DNA of 64,000 bases from Corynebacterium jeikeium (GTDB lineage: Bacteria > Actinomycetota > Actinomycetes > Mycobacteriales > Mycobacteriaceae), in contig CP033784.1 of the NCBI GenBank assembly GCA_003955985.1, forward strand, positions 1,736,001 to 1,800,000, in the 5' to 3' direction. The notes under the pieces are model-generated. The model made no database searches. It worked only from the letters and a program-made list of their open reading frames with translations, and was not told the origin of the DNA. Below are positions 1 through 7,059 of the stretch, piece by piece. The position numbers were made by a program, and so were the translations under genes. Positions within the stretch are counted from its first letter, which is position 1. Every line of letters begins with the position of its first letter.

Positions 1-84
1 GGCCATACACCACTGCAAAAAGGGCCGAACCTCCCGCACGAGTAGAGTCGCACACTCTCCGCCCCAGTCTTATCGATGCAATAT

Positions 85-139
85 TCACTTGTCGATGCGC
101 TATAGCGTGGCCATAAGTGAACAGCGCATCGACAAGTGA
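85..139. repeat. 17-bp perfect inverted repeat
   Basis: TCACTTGTCGATGCGCT at 85-101 is exactly complementary to 123-139, with a 21-nt spacer that itself contains one ATAAGTG core. Each arm carries one copy of the repeat motif, so the palindrome is formed by two motif copies facing each other at the left edge of the array. Confidence 0.85.
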
Positions 140-163
140 CAGGGTGGGGAGGATACCGTGCGC

Positions 164-268
164 ATAAGTGCCGGACAGCCGTCGATAAGTGATGAAAAAT
201 CGTCGATGAGTGAAGGAAAATCATCGATAAGTGCCAGAAAAGTGGCCATAAGTGCGAGGGTGTCGCTA
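164..268. repeat. Five phased 21-bp direct repeats (ATAAGTG core)
   Basis: The heptamer ATAAGTG (once ATGAGTG) begins at 164, 185, 206, 227 and 248, exactly 21 bp apart, and is usually preceded by TCG or GCC. Related copies lie at 113 (ATAAGTG) and 132 (ACAAGTG), 19 bp apart. Inverted relatives CTTATCGATG (69-78) and CTTGTCGATG (88-97) are also 19 bp apart. Two helical turns per unit is the pattern of protein-binding iterons or operator arrays. Whether this is an iteron, a nucleoid-protein site or an expanded intergenic repeat cannot be told from the sequence. Confidence 0.85.
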
Positions 269-638
269 GGGACAACACGAGGGACGGATGCGAGGGACAC
301 CGCAAGGGGGGGGCGGACACCAAGAGCGGATGGGGCATGCTGCGAAGGTAGGATGCCAGGCAATCACGCCCGTTGAACCAGAAATGTGTCGCAACTTAAT
401 GACATGTGACAAAGTTCATAAACATTGATGCGTGGGAGGATAATTCACTCATCTGTAATCGTTCTCAAAAAGTATCAATTGTGCATGTCGAAGTAGTTAT
501 TACGGGCAACTTATTGACGGAAATTGGGCTCTGTCGCTGTGACCGTCGTAAAGCAGAAATGGCGTGCTGAAAACTGCGTAAACGCCCCCTACGCTGTGGT
601 TTTTCCGTATGGTGGTACGACATACCCCTCGGAAATGG

Positions 639-667
639 CGCCTCGAGAGCCCGCGCCGAGGCGTTTT
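639..667 (+). terminator. Terminator-like hairpin in leader
   Basis: CGCCTCG (639-645) pairs with CGAGGCG (657-663) and is followed by TTTT. It sits about 90 bp upstream of the first start codon. CCTCGG at 627-632 could pair instead with CCGAGG at 656-661, giving a competing fold, so the leader might work by attenuation. It could also simply end an unseen transcript. Confidence 0.45.
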
Positions 668-757
668 GATTGATTCTGGAGAGCATGCATCTGGAATAAC
701 TTAAGCCCAGCCGCCGCATAGGGTGGCCGATGAACATTAAGAAGGATTTGAGCATTC

Positions 758-1930
758 TTGACTAACGAAAACGCTGCCAACCCAGAAAACTCAACTCGCA
801 TTGATTTTCTCTACCTCAGCGAACCTGACATGGTTGAAGCTGGTGTCACGGATTTCGCCAAGTGTGTTGAGACCATGGAAGAAACCCTGATTCTGCTGGC
901 CGACGGCGACTACCGGATGGCCGGCGCTTCCGCTAACTCCCACGGTGCCCAGATCAACTTCCCGGATAACCCAATCCATGAGGGTATGCCGGCAAATGGC
1001 CCTGACCGTCGTTTCATGGCAATGCCCGCTTACCTCGGTGGTCGCTTCAACGGCGCAGGTGTGAAGTGGTACGGCTCCAATGCCGATAACCGCCAGAACG
1101 ACCTGCCACGTTCGATCCACCTGTTCATTCTCAACGATGCAATTACGGGTGCCCCGAAGGCTGTCATGTCGGCAAACCTCCTGTCGGCATACCGCACTGG
1201 CGCTGTTCCGGGTGTCGGCGTCAAGCACCTTGCCGTCGAAGACGCCGAGGTCGTTGGCATCATTGGCCCGGGTGTTATGAGCCGCACCATTCTCGGCTCT
1301 GCCATGTCGCAGCGTCCGGGCATTAAGAAGGTCAAGGTCAAGGGCCGCTCCCAGGCTTCGACTCAGAAGGCTGTCGATTGGATTAAGGACGAGTTCCCGC
1401 AGCTGGAAGAGGTCCGTATCGTCGAGACCGAAGAAGAGGCCATCCGCGACTCCGACATCCTCATCGCCGGCACCTCGACTTCCTCCGATGGTCCGGCCGG
1501 TTTCCCGTACTTCAAGAAGGAGTATCTGAAGCCCGGCGCGCTGCTGCTCATGCCGGCCGCTGCACGCCTCGACGACGACTTCGTGCGTTCCGACGACTGC
1601 AACCTCGTCGTTGACTACACCGGCCTGTACGAAGAGTGGTTCAACGAGAACGGCCCAGACGTGACCTATGAGCGCTTGCTCGGTATTCCGGGTAACCGCT
1701 GGTGGGACATGAAGGAAGAGGGCACTCTTCCCGCCGAGAAGCTTGTCAACATCGGCGATATCGCTTCCGGTAAGGCCCCGGGTCGCCAGAACGACGAGGA
1801 AATCTTCTGCTACTCCATCGGAGGCATGCCAGTCGAGGACGTCGCCTGGGCCACCGATGTCTACGACAACGCCCTGGCAAAGGGCATCGGCACCAAGCTG
1901 AACCTGTGGGATGTTCCGCTGCTGAAGTAG
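758..1930 (+). CDS. Ornithine cyclodeaminase / mu-crystallin family protein
   Basis: This 390-aa protein belongs to the ornithine cyclodeaminase/mu-crystallin family, NAD(P)-dependent enzymes acting on amino or imino acids. A Rossmann glycine motif GIIGPGVM lies at about residues 167-174, and the substrate-side segment LSAYRTGA at about 142-149 is typical. The start is TTG at 758, preceded by GAAGGA at 741-746. From memory, long members of this subgroup are labelled tyramine oxidase subunit B in databases, but neither that name nor ornithine as substrate can be proven here. It is followed after 72 bp by glnA on the same strand, which suggests a shared role in amine nitrogen assimilation, with freed ammonia captured as glutamine. 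Family assignment is firm; the substrate is not. Confidence 0.85.
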   Translation: MTNENAANPENSTRIDFLYLSEPDMVEAGVTDFAKCVETMEETLILLADGDYRMAGASANSHGAQINFPDNPIHEGMPANGPDRRFMAMPAYLGGRFNGAGVKWYGSNADNRQNDLPRSIHLFILNDAITGAPKAVMSANLLSAYRTGAVPGVGVKHLAVEDAEVVGIIGPGVMSRTILGSAMSQRPGIKKVKVKGRSQASTQKAVDWIKDEFPQLEEVRIVETEEEAIRDSDILIAGTSTSSDGPAGFPYFKKEYLKPGALLLMPAAARLDDDFVRSDDCNLVVDYTGLYEEWFNENGPDVTYERLLGIPGNRWWDMKEEGTLPAEKLVNIGDIASGKAPGRQNDEEIFCYSIGGMPVEDVAWATDVYDNALAKGIGTKLNLWDVPLLK

Positions 1931-2002
1931 TAGTGACCAGTAATTTCAACACCACGATTAGTAAGCTCAACAAGCTAGACGCGAAGTAGGCGAGTTTTAC
2001 CA

Positions 2003-3460
2003 ATGGGTAAGTTCAAACCCAGCAGTGACCAGACAACTCCGGAAGGAATCCAACGATACATCCGGGACAATGACATTCGCTGGGTAGACGTCCAGTTCAC
2101 CGACGTTCCCGGCATCGAACAGCACCTAACCGTTCCGGTATCCGAGTTTGATGAGGACTCAGCCTACGAAGGCCTCGCCTTCGACGGTTCATCCATTGCG
2201 GGTTACACCTCGGTGGATAATTCCGACATGATGCTGCTGCCAGACCTGGACACGGCTTTCATCGACCCGTTCCGTAAGTCGAAGACGCTGAACATGAAGT
2301 TCTTCGTCCATGACCCGCACACCCGCGAGCCGTTTAGTCGCGACCCGCGCAATATTGCCCGTAAGGCCGAGAACTACCTGAACGAACTGGGCTTCGCCGA
2401 TACCTGTAATTTTGGCGCTGAGGCAGAGTTCTACATCTTCGACTCCGTCCGCTACGACTCCAGTTCAAACAAGTCATTCCACGAGGTGGATTCGGTTGAG
2501 GGCTGGTGGAACTCCGGGGTGAAGGTAAACCCGGACGGATCGCGCAACCTCGGCCACAAGGTGCGCACCAAAGGCGGCTACTTCCCTACTGCTCCGTATG
2601 ACCACATGCAGGATCTTCGTGACGAAATCGGCGAGCACCTGCAGGATGTTGGCTTCCATGTTGAGCGCTCCCACCACGAGATGGGCTCCGGCGGTCAGCA
2701 GGAGATTAACTATCGTTTCAATACCCTGCTGCACGCCGCCGATGACATGCAGACTTTCAAGTACGTGGTGAAGAACACCGCCAAGTTCAACCAGAAGTCC
2801 GCTACCTTCATGCCGAAGCCGTTGGCCGGCGATGGCGGCTCTGGTATGCACATCCACCAGTCACTGTGGAAGGATGGCAAGCCACTATTCCACGATGAAA
2901 ACGGTTACGGCGGCCTGTCCGACATGGCGCGCTACTACATTGGCGGCATCTTGAAGCACGCCGGTGCAGTCCTGGCTTTCACCAACCCGACAATGAACAG
3001 CTACCACCGCCTGGTTCCGGGATTCGAGGCTCCCGTCAACTTGGTCTACAGCCAGGAGAACCGCTCGGCCGCCATCCGAATCCCGATTACCGGCGCAAAC
3101 CCGAAGGCCAAGCGCATCGAGTTCCGCGCTCCGGACCCGTCGGGCAACCCGTACTTGGCTTTCACCGCCGCAATGATGGCTGGTCTCGACGGCATCAAGA
3201 ACCGTATCGAGCCTGGCAAGCCGATTGACAAGGATCTCTACGAGCTGCCACCAGAGGAACTCAAGGACGTCCCTACCGTCCCGCATTCGCTGGAGGGTGC
3301 GCTGAAGGCGCTGGAGGAGGACCACGAGTTCCTGCTTGCCGGCGATGTCTTCACACAGGATCTCATCGACGCGCATATCCGCTACAAGTTCGATCAGGAG
3401 ATTATGCCGGCACGTCTGCGCCCGACGACGCAGGAGTTCGAGCTCTACTACGACTGCTAG
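2003..3460 (+). CDS. glnA: Glutamine synthetase type I (adenylylation-controlled)
   Basis: This is a 485-aa GSI enzyme that makes glutamine from glutamate, ammonia and ATP in the cytosol as a dodecamer. The beta-Grasp signature FDGSS is at residues 60-64, the metal-binding segment AEAEFYIFD follows, and the ATP-binding loop [12 protein letters not shown] is present. The adenylylation site [10 protein letters not shown] is intact, with the target Tyr at residue 413 (codon 3239-3241). This makes it the likely substrate of GlnE encoded at 22768-25950. The ATG at 2003 follows GCGAGTTTTACCA, a weak ribosome site, so coupling to the upstream gene is possible. No AmtR-like box was recognised upstream. 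A strong terminator follows at 3495-3536. Confidence 0.95.
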   Translation: MGKFKPSSDQTTPEGIQRYIRDNDIRWVDVQFTDVPGIEQHLTVPVSEFDEDSAYEGLAFDGSSIAGYTSVDNSDMMLLPDLDTAFIDPFRKSKTLNMKFFVHDPHTREPFSRDPRNIARKAENYLNELGFADTCNFGAEAEFYIFDSVRYDSSSNKSFHEVDSVEGWWNSGVKVNPDGSRNLGHKVRTKGGYFPTAPYDHMQDLRDEIGEHLQDVGFHVERSHHEMGSGGQQEINYRFNTLLHAADDMQTFKYVVKNTAKFNQKSATFMPKPLAGDGGSGMHIHQSLWKDGKPLFHDENGYGGLSDMARYYIGGILKHAGAVLAFTNPTMNSYHRLVPGFEAPVNLVYSQENRSAAIRIPITGANPKAKRIEFRAPDPSGNPYLAFTAAMMAGLDGIKNRIEPGKPIDKDLYELPPEELKDVPTVPHSLEGALKALEEDHEFLLAGDVFTQDLIDAHIRYKFDQEIMPARLRPTTQEFELYYDC

Positions 3461-3494
3461 CATTCGCCCCGTAAAGCTCGCTTGACGACGCCCA

Positions 3495-3536
3495 CACCGC
3501 TACCCCACCTAACCGTCTTGGGGTAGCGGTGTTTTT
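3495..3536 (+). terminator. Rho-independent terminator after glnA
   Basis: A perfect 12-bp stem, CACCGCTACCCC (3495-3506) with GGGGTAGCGGTG (3520-3531), has a 13-nt loop and a TTTTT tail. Confidence 0.92.
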
Positions 3537-3621
3537 AGCTGGGACATGCTGTTTTAGTCGACACATTTAGTAGAGCTAGCACCACTGCGAACTAAACGAA
3601 TCGGGGCTAACCTTGATAAGT

Positions 3622-3816
3622 ATGAACAACAAGTCACTGACCCGTTCCACCAATAACAAAATGGTTGCAGGTGTGCTCGGTGGATTCGCTGAGTATTTCA
3701 ACTGGGATGCGACTTTGCTGCGCGTTATATTTGTCGCGTCTTTCCTGATGCCTGGTCCGCAGTTTCTTCTCTACCTCGCAGCATGGATTATCATGCCGAA
3801 GGAAACTTACGTATAA
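3622..3816 (+). CDS. Small PspC-domain membrane protein
   Basis: This 64-aa protein has the PspC-domain pattern: a basic N-terminus, the VAGVLGGFAEYF motif, then one long hydrophobic segment ending in AAWIIMP. PspC domains are found in envelope stress and membrane proteins; the role of such stand-alone units is not known. ATG 3622 is chosen because TAACCT at 3608-3613 would be a -10 box placing the start of the transcript at the ATG (leaderless). TTG 3613 is an in-frame alternative that would add three residues. It is followed by a second, diverged PspC gene, so the two are likely tandem paralogues. Confidence 0.8.
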   Translation: MNNKSLTRSTNNKMVAGVLGGFAEYFNWDATLLRVIFVASFLMPGPQFLLYLAAWIIMPKETYV

Positions 3817-3868
3817 GCGCGGTCGACCGAAAAATGCCTAAATAGCCATACCTTGGAGTTTTTATCTA

Positions 3869-4159
3869 ATGAGCGACGCCGCTCCCGAAAAGTCCACCAA
3901 GAAAATTTACCGCTCGCGTAATGACCGCCTCCTCGGTGGCGTCCTCGCAGGAATCGCGGAAAGCCAAGGCTGGGATATCACTTTCACACGAATGGTCTAC
4001 ATCATCCTTCCCTGCGTTGGATCGATGATTGGCTGGAAGATTGGCGCTGGATTCCTAGCTCTTTACCTCTTAGCCTGGTTCGTCCTGCCAGATGGCGAGT
4101 ACACGCTTGACGACGATGCCCGCGGCTCCAACCACGCAGAGAAAGAAAATAAGCAATAA
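3869..4159 (+). CDS. PspC-domain membrane protein, second copy
   Basis: A 96-aa protein with the PspC core: the basic segment IYRSRNDRLLGGVLAGIAES, then a hydrophobic region ending in LLAWFVLPDGEY. It has a charged hydrophilic tail of about 25 residues that the upstream paralogue lacks. GGAG at 3854-3857 serves the ATG at 3869. The 52-bp gap to the first PspC gene and the shared architecture suggest a tandem duplication expressed together. Function is unknown beyond probable membrane location. Confidence 0.8.
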   Translation: MSDAAPEKSTKKIYRSRNDRLLGGVLAGIAESQGWDITFTRMVYIILPCVGSMIGWKIGAGFLALYLLAWFVLPDGEYTLDDDARGSNHAEKENKQ

Positions 4160-4468
4160 ACGTCAAGCTTAATAAGATTGATACCTTTCCGTTACTCGCA
4201 ACGCCCTCACCAGCACTATTCCAATTTCGCAATCACGCAAATTCGGTAACAAATAGAGCATAGAGTGCACAGACTCGCGCCATTTGACTTGCGCAAGCCT
4301 CAGAATTACCTAGTGTTCTTTCTGTACGGCTTTGAAGCCACACCATCTTCGAATGTCCGATATTCAAAAGAATTGTCAATTTCTCTTTGAATTTAATTCG
4401 GACAAATAGTGGAAGATGCCAATAATTGAATAGGTAACTTAGTTAGCTCTCAAGAAAGTGGTTTTGAA
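4160..4468. other. Intergenic leader with nested inverted repeats
   Basis: There is no gene in this 309-bp gap. It contains the small palindrome CTTGCGCAAG and three nested complementary pairs at 4344-4418 (listed separately), followed by AT-rich sequence that probably includes the lipoprotein promoter. Confidence 0.6.
4344..4418. promoter_or_regulatory. Nested inverted repeat upstream of lipoprotein gene
   Basis: Three pairs nest around one centre: CATCTTC (4344-4350) with GAAGATG (4412-4418), GTCCGA (4355-4360) with TCGGAC (4398-4403), and TTCAAA (4363-4368) with TTTGAA (4386-4391). It could be a long interrupted hairpin in the mRNA leader or a set of symmetric protein-binding half sites. 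It ends 50 bp before the ATG at 4469. Confidence 0.5.
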
Positions 4469-5128
4469 ATGCAGAACAAGAAGATGACCCGTATCGCTAC
4501 CGCAATCGTTGGCTCCGCCGCCCTACTCGGCGGCCTGGCTGCATGTTCTTCCGATGATGCACAGGATGCTGCTAACAACGCCAAGGATCAGGCTGGCCAG
4601 GTAGCAACCGACGCCACTGATAAGGCTGGCGACGCTATGGACGGCGCTAAGGACAAGGCCGGCGAGGCTGCTGATGGCGCTAAGGACAAGGCTGGCGAGG
4701 CTGCTGATGGCGCTAAGGACAAGGCCGGCGAGGCTATGAACGGTCTGGGTCTGGGCGACGCTGCTGGCGAGGATGTGGCAGAGGCTGACCTGCCTGAGTC
4801 CATCACCGAGGCAGCTTCTTCCTTCACCTCCCCGTACGATTCTGAGGCTGGCGAGTTCAAGTCCGCTAAGAAGGTCGGCGACGCAGTTGCCGCTGAATAC
4901 GAGAACGTCACCTTCGTTGAGTCCCCGGAGACCAACGGTGCACAGCCGCTGATTGGTAAGATTCGCGAGACCTGGGTTGCCAACGGCGCACTGGAAAACG
5001 AGATTGGTCTGCCGACCGCTCCGGAGTCCGAGATTGAAAACGGCTGGGAGCAGCCGTTCACTAAGGACACCATGAAGTGGACCTCTGAGGCCGGCCAGAA
5101 CTACTCCGACTCCTACGAGAACAAGTAG
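4469..5128 (+). CDS. Lipoprotein with Ala/Lys/Asp repeats and LGFP-like C-terminus
   Basis: A 219-aa exported protein. The N-terminus is a lipoprotein signal peptide with lipobox LAAC, the Cys being residue 26. Residues 35-95 are low-complexity repeats of an 11-aa unit (DKAGEAADGAK), predicted helical and highly charged. The C-terminal third contains one LGFP-like repeat: LIGKIRETW, then GLPTAPESE and a GWEQPFTKDTMKW stretch. LGFP repeats occur in corynebacterial envelope proteins and are thought to bind the cell wall or mycolate layer. A tethered spacer with a wall-binding end is therefore likely. A terminator follows at 5152. Confidence 0.8.
   Translation: MQNKKMTRIATAIVGSAALLGGLAACSSDDAQDAANNAKDQAGQVATDATDKAGDAMDGAKDKAGEAADGAKDKAGEAADGAKDKAGEAMNGLGLGDAAGEDVAEADLPESITEAASSFTSPYDSEAGEFKSAKKVGDAVAAEYENVTFVESPETNGAQPLIGKIRETWVANGALENEIGLPTAPESEIENGWEQPFTKDTMKWTSEAGQNYSDSYENK
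4610..4741 (+). repeat. 33-bp in-frame tandem repeats
   Basis: Three near-identical 33-bp units start at 4643, 4676 and 4709, with a more diverged unit before them at 4610. They encode the 11-aa repeat of the lipoprotein. Differences are mostly third-position C/T changes, indicating recent duplication and probable copy-number variation. Confidence 0.85.
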
Positions 5129-5151
5129 TTCTACACGAACCGAAAGATTTT

Positions 5152-5180
5152 GAGCGTGCCGGGTGGCACGCTCTTTTCTT
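5152..5180 (+). terminator. Terminator after lipoprotein gene
   Basis: GAGCGTGCC (5152-5160) pairs perfectly with GGCACGCTC (5165-5173) around a 4-nt loop, followed by TTTTCTTT. It lies between convergent genes. Confidence 0.9.
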
Positions 5181-5210
5181 TCCCCCTAGCTAGTTAAATC
5201 CCCCTTTCCC

Positions 5211-5828
5211 CTAGCCAAAAACGCCAGAGGCACCGCGCCGATGTGCGCCAACAATGTTGATATCGACAATCCCCACGGCAGCCATTGATGCAAAGACCGT
5301 GGTGGGGCCTACGAACTTAAAACCAGCTTTCTTCAATGCCTTGGCAAGCGCCTTGGACTCCTCGGAGTAGCTGGGCACCTCTTCGATTGAACGTGGCTCG
5401 GGAGACTTCTCCGGTTTAAACGACCACATCAACTCGGCTAAGCCGCCGTTTTCACGCAGAGCAATCGTCGCCGCGGCGTTATTGATTACCGCGGTAATCT
5501 TCCTGTGATTCCGAATGATTCGTTCATCATTCATCAATCTTTCGACATCTTCGTCATCGAAATCAGCAACCGCATCGGGGTCGAAGTTCGCGAAGGCTTC
5601 CTGAAACGCGGGCCGCTTCTTCAGCACTGTCTCCCACGACAACCCCGCCTGAAATACCTCCAGGCTGAGCCGTTCGAATAGTCCTTGCTCATCGCGCACC
5701 GGCATCCCCCACTCGGTGTCGTAGTACTCTCTCAGCAGCTCACTGTGAGCAGCCCATGCCGGTCGAGCCAATCCATCCTCACCGATGATGAGCCCATTGT
5801 TTTCCGTGTAGTCCGATCCAATTTTCAT
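5211..5828 (-). CDS. tag: DNA-3-methyladenine glycosylase I family, zinc ligands missing
   Basis: A 205-aa protein that aligns along its whole length with Tag, a base-excision-repair glycosylase for 3-methyladenine. Conserved landmarks are EWGMPVRDE, LSLEVFQAGLSWETVLKKR (with the catalytic Glu), RLMNDERIIRNHRKI and GFKFVGPTTVFASM. The zinc snap of E. coli Tag (Cys4, His17, His175, Cys179) is absent: the matching positions read Pro, Tyr, Asn and Ala by eye alignment. All four are lost together, so this is a coherent zinc-free variant rather than a random mutation. The start ATG at 5828 has GGAAAG just upstream. The PanE-like gene lies 52 bp upstream on the same strand. The glycosylase fold is certain; activity without zinc is inferred. 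Confidence 0.88.
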   Translation of the reverse strand: MKIGSDYTENNGLIIGEDGLARPAWAAHSELLREYYDTEWGMPVRDEQGLFERLSLEVFQAGLSWETVLKKRPAFQEAFANFDPDAVADFDDEDVERLMNDERIIRNHRKITAVINNAAATIALRENGGLAELMWSFKPEKSPEPRSIEEVPSYSEESKALAKALKKAGFKFVGPTTVFASMAAVGIVDINIVGAHRRGASGVFG

Positions 5829-5880
5829 CAGTCTTTCCAATCCCCCAATTCCGGTTTGACTTAGCTGAGCACCGCAGCTC

Positions 5881-6798
5881 TTAATTCTTATGCTTGTGTT
5901 GACGCCCAACCAGAGCGCCATACACCAGATCCAGCGTCGGCGTTTCCACTTTCGCCTTCTGCCCCATCCGGCGGATTGCGCCAATCTGGGCATCGAGCTC
6001 ATTGGTAAGTCCCGCGGTGTAGTCGCGCTGCATCGACGAGGTGTTGTCGTACCCTTGAGCATCAGTAAAGGCCAAGGTCCGCGACACGATGTCCTCTGGC
6101 AGCGCAACGCCGCAGGCTCGACCGACTGCCTCGGTTTCTTCAAACATCCGCGTCAAGCTGTCGCGCATTTCCGAACGCAAGTAACCAATCGGACTATCAG
6201 CCAGGGCACCTAGGGCACCGAGGTTAGCCACGAACATCGCTTTTGCCCAGATATCGACCCAGATATCCGGGAGCTGTTCGCCACCGAGCCCAGCCATGTG
6301 CAATGCCTCGATAACTGCCCCGACCAGGTCATTAGTGGAGTCATCGAATGTGCCGATGTTCAGGCTCATCGGTCCTGGTCGGAAGGTGACTTCTGCCGGG
6401 CCAGTGTGGATAAAGAAACCGCGGATAACACCCGGGAACACCTTGTCCTCACCGAACCGCCCCGCTGCCAAATAAGGGATTTCCACCGAGTTATGGGTGG
6501 TCACCACTGCTGCACCAGCCGGAACTTGCGGGAAAGGATCGTTGCCCGGCAGCGCCTTGGTTGCTGCAATCACAACATCGACGTCGACGCCATCGGCAGT
6601 GAGTTCACCCCAATTGTCGGCTGCTTTGACGGGGATAATGCTGCGTTCCCCGTGCTCGTCGATAAGCGTGAGCCCCACCTCACGAAGACGTGTCAGGGTC
6701 TCGCCGCGGGCGAGAAAGACGACATCATAACCCGCTTGCACGAGGCGACCGCCAAACCAGCCGCCGACAGCTCCTACACCTAAAACTCCAATCCTCAT
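5881..6798 (-). CDS. 2-dehydropantoate 2-reductase (ApbA/PanE) family protein
   Basis: A 305-aa NADPH-dependent oxidoreductase of the PanE/ApbA family. The N-terminal Rossmann motif MRIGVLGVGAVGGWFGG is at residues 1-17, and the central and C-terminal helical parts match family length. True PanE reduces 2-dehydropantoate in pantothenate synthesis, and panB is present at 27476, but it is not adjacent, and many family members have other substrates. ATG 6798 is preferred over the GTG nine bases upstream because AAGGTGG sits five bases before it. It is probably cotranscribed with the tag-like gene downstream. Confidence 0.8.
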   Translation of the reverse strand: MRIGVLGVGAVGGWFGGRLVQAGYDVVFLARGETLTRLREVGLTLIDEHGERSIIPVKAADNWGELTADGVDVDVVIAATKALPGNDPFPQVPAGAAVVTTHNSVEIPYLAAGRFGEDKVFPGVIRGFFIHTGPAEVTFRPGPMSLNIGTFDDSTNDLVGAVIEALHMAGLGGEQLPDIWVDIWAKAMFVANLGALGALADSPIGYLRSEMRDSLTRMFEETEAVGRACGVALPEDIVSRTLAFTDAQGYDNTSSMQRDYTAGLTNELDAQIGAIRRMGQKAKVETPTLDLVYGALVGRQHKHKN

Positions 6799-6958
6799 AG
6801 CTGCCACCTTACGACTTCCGCACTGAGCGCGAAATAGGTTGCATGCGGTTGTCCACAGGCAATCCAGGCTATCCCCAAATGTGAAATTTGAGCTTGATTT
6901 ACTACCTTGTCAAAACTATGTAAAGCGGAGTAGGGTCGAAATTAATAGATATCAACCC

Positions 6959-6991
6959 AGGGTTGTTACTCTTTTGAGGCAAGACCTGAGG
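6959..6991 (+). promoter_or_regulatory. RAT site (ribonucleic antiterminator) of BglG/LicT type
   Basis: The leader contains GGGTTGTTACT (6960-6970) and GGCAAGACC (6978-6986), the two halves of the classic RAT imperfect hairpin bound by BglG/LicT/SacY proteins. Its 3' half overlaps the 5' arm of the terminator at 6981, as expected for mutually exclusive folding. The matching antiterminator is encoded downstream at 9246. Confidence 0.85.
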
Positions 6992-7021
6992 CCCACAGTT
7001 TGTGGCGCCTCGGGTCTTTTT
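6981..7021 (+). terminator. Leader terminator controlled by antitermination
   Basis: AAGACC-T-GAGGC (6981-6992) pairs with GCCTC-G-GGTCTT (7007-7018), with further inner pairing of CACA and TGTG, followed by a T run. It precedes the PTS gene by about 40 bp and overlaps the RAT element. Confidence 0.88.
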
Positions 7022-7059
7022 GCGTTTAACGGCCCTGCTTACTGTGAAGGAAGGTCACG

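Larger units (their letters stand above)
1..757. other. Gene-free left end with repeats and leader
   Basis: No convincing gene is seen before the TTG start at 758. The stretch holds the phased direct repeats at 113-254, the palindrome at 85-139 and a terminator-like hairpin at 639-667. Short open frames exist across the repeats on both strands, but their heptad-like peptides simply mirror the 21-bp DNA period. Bases 380-600 are AT-richer and probably contain the promoter of the following operon, although I could not choose a single -35/-10 pair. Confidence 0.6.

Noticed and set aside
100..376. Overlapping short frames with heptad-like peptides on both strands
   Set aside because: Their repeats are the 21-bp DNA period read as seven codons; no ribosome site or family resemblance.
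465..801. Minus-strand frames upstream of the cyclodeaminase gene
   Set aside because: No start signals or family resemblance, and they cover the leader hairpin of the real operon.
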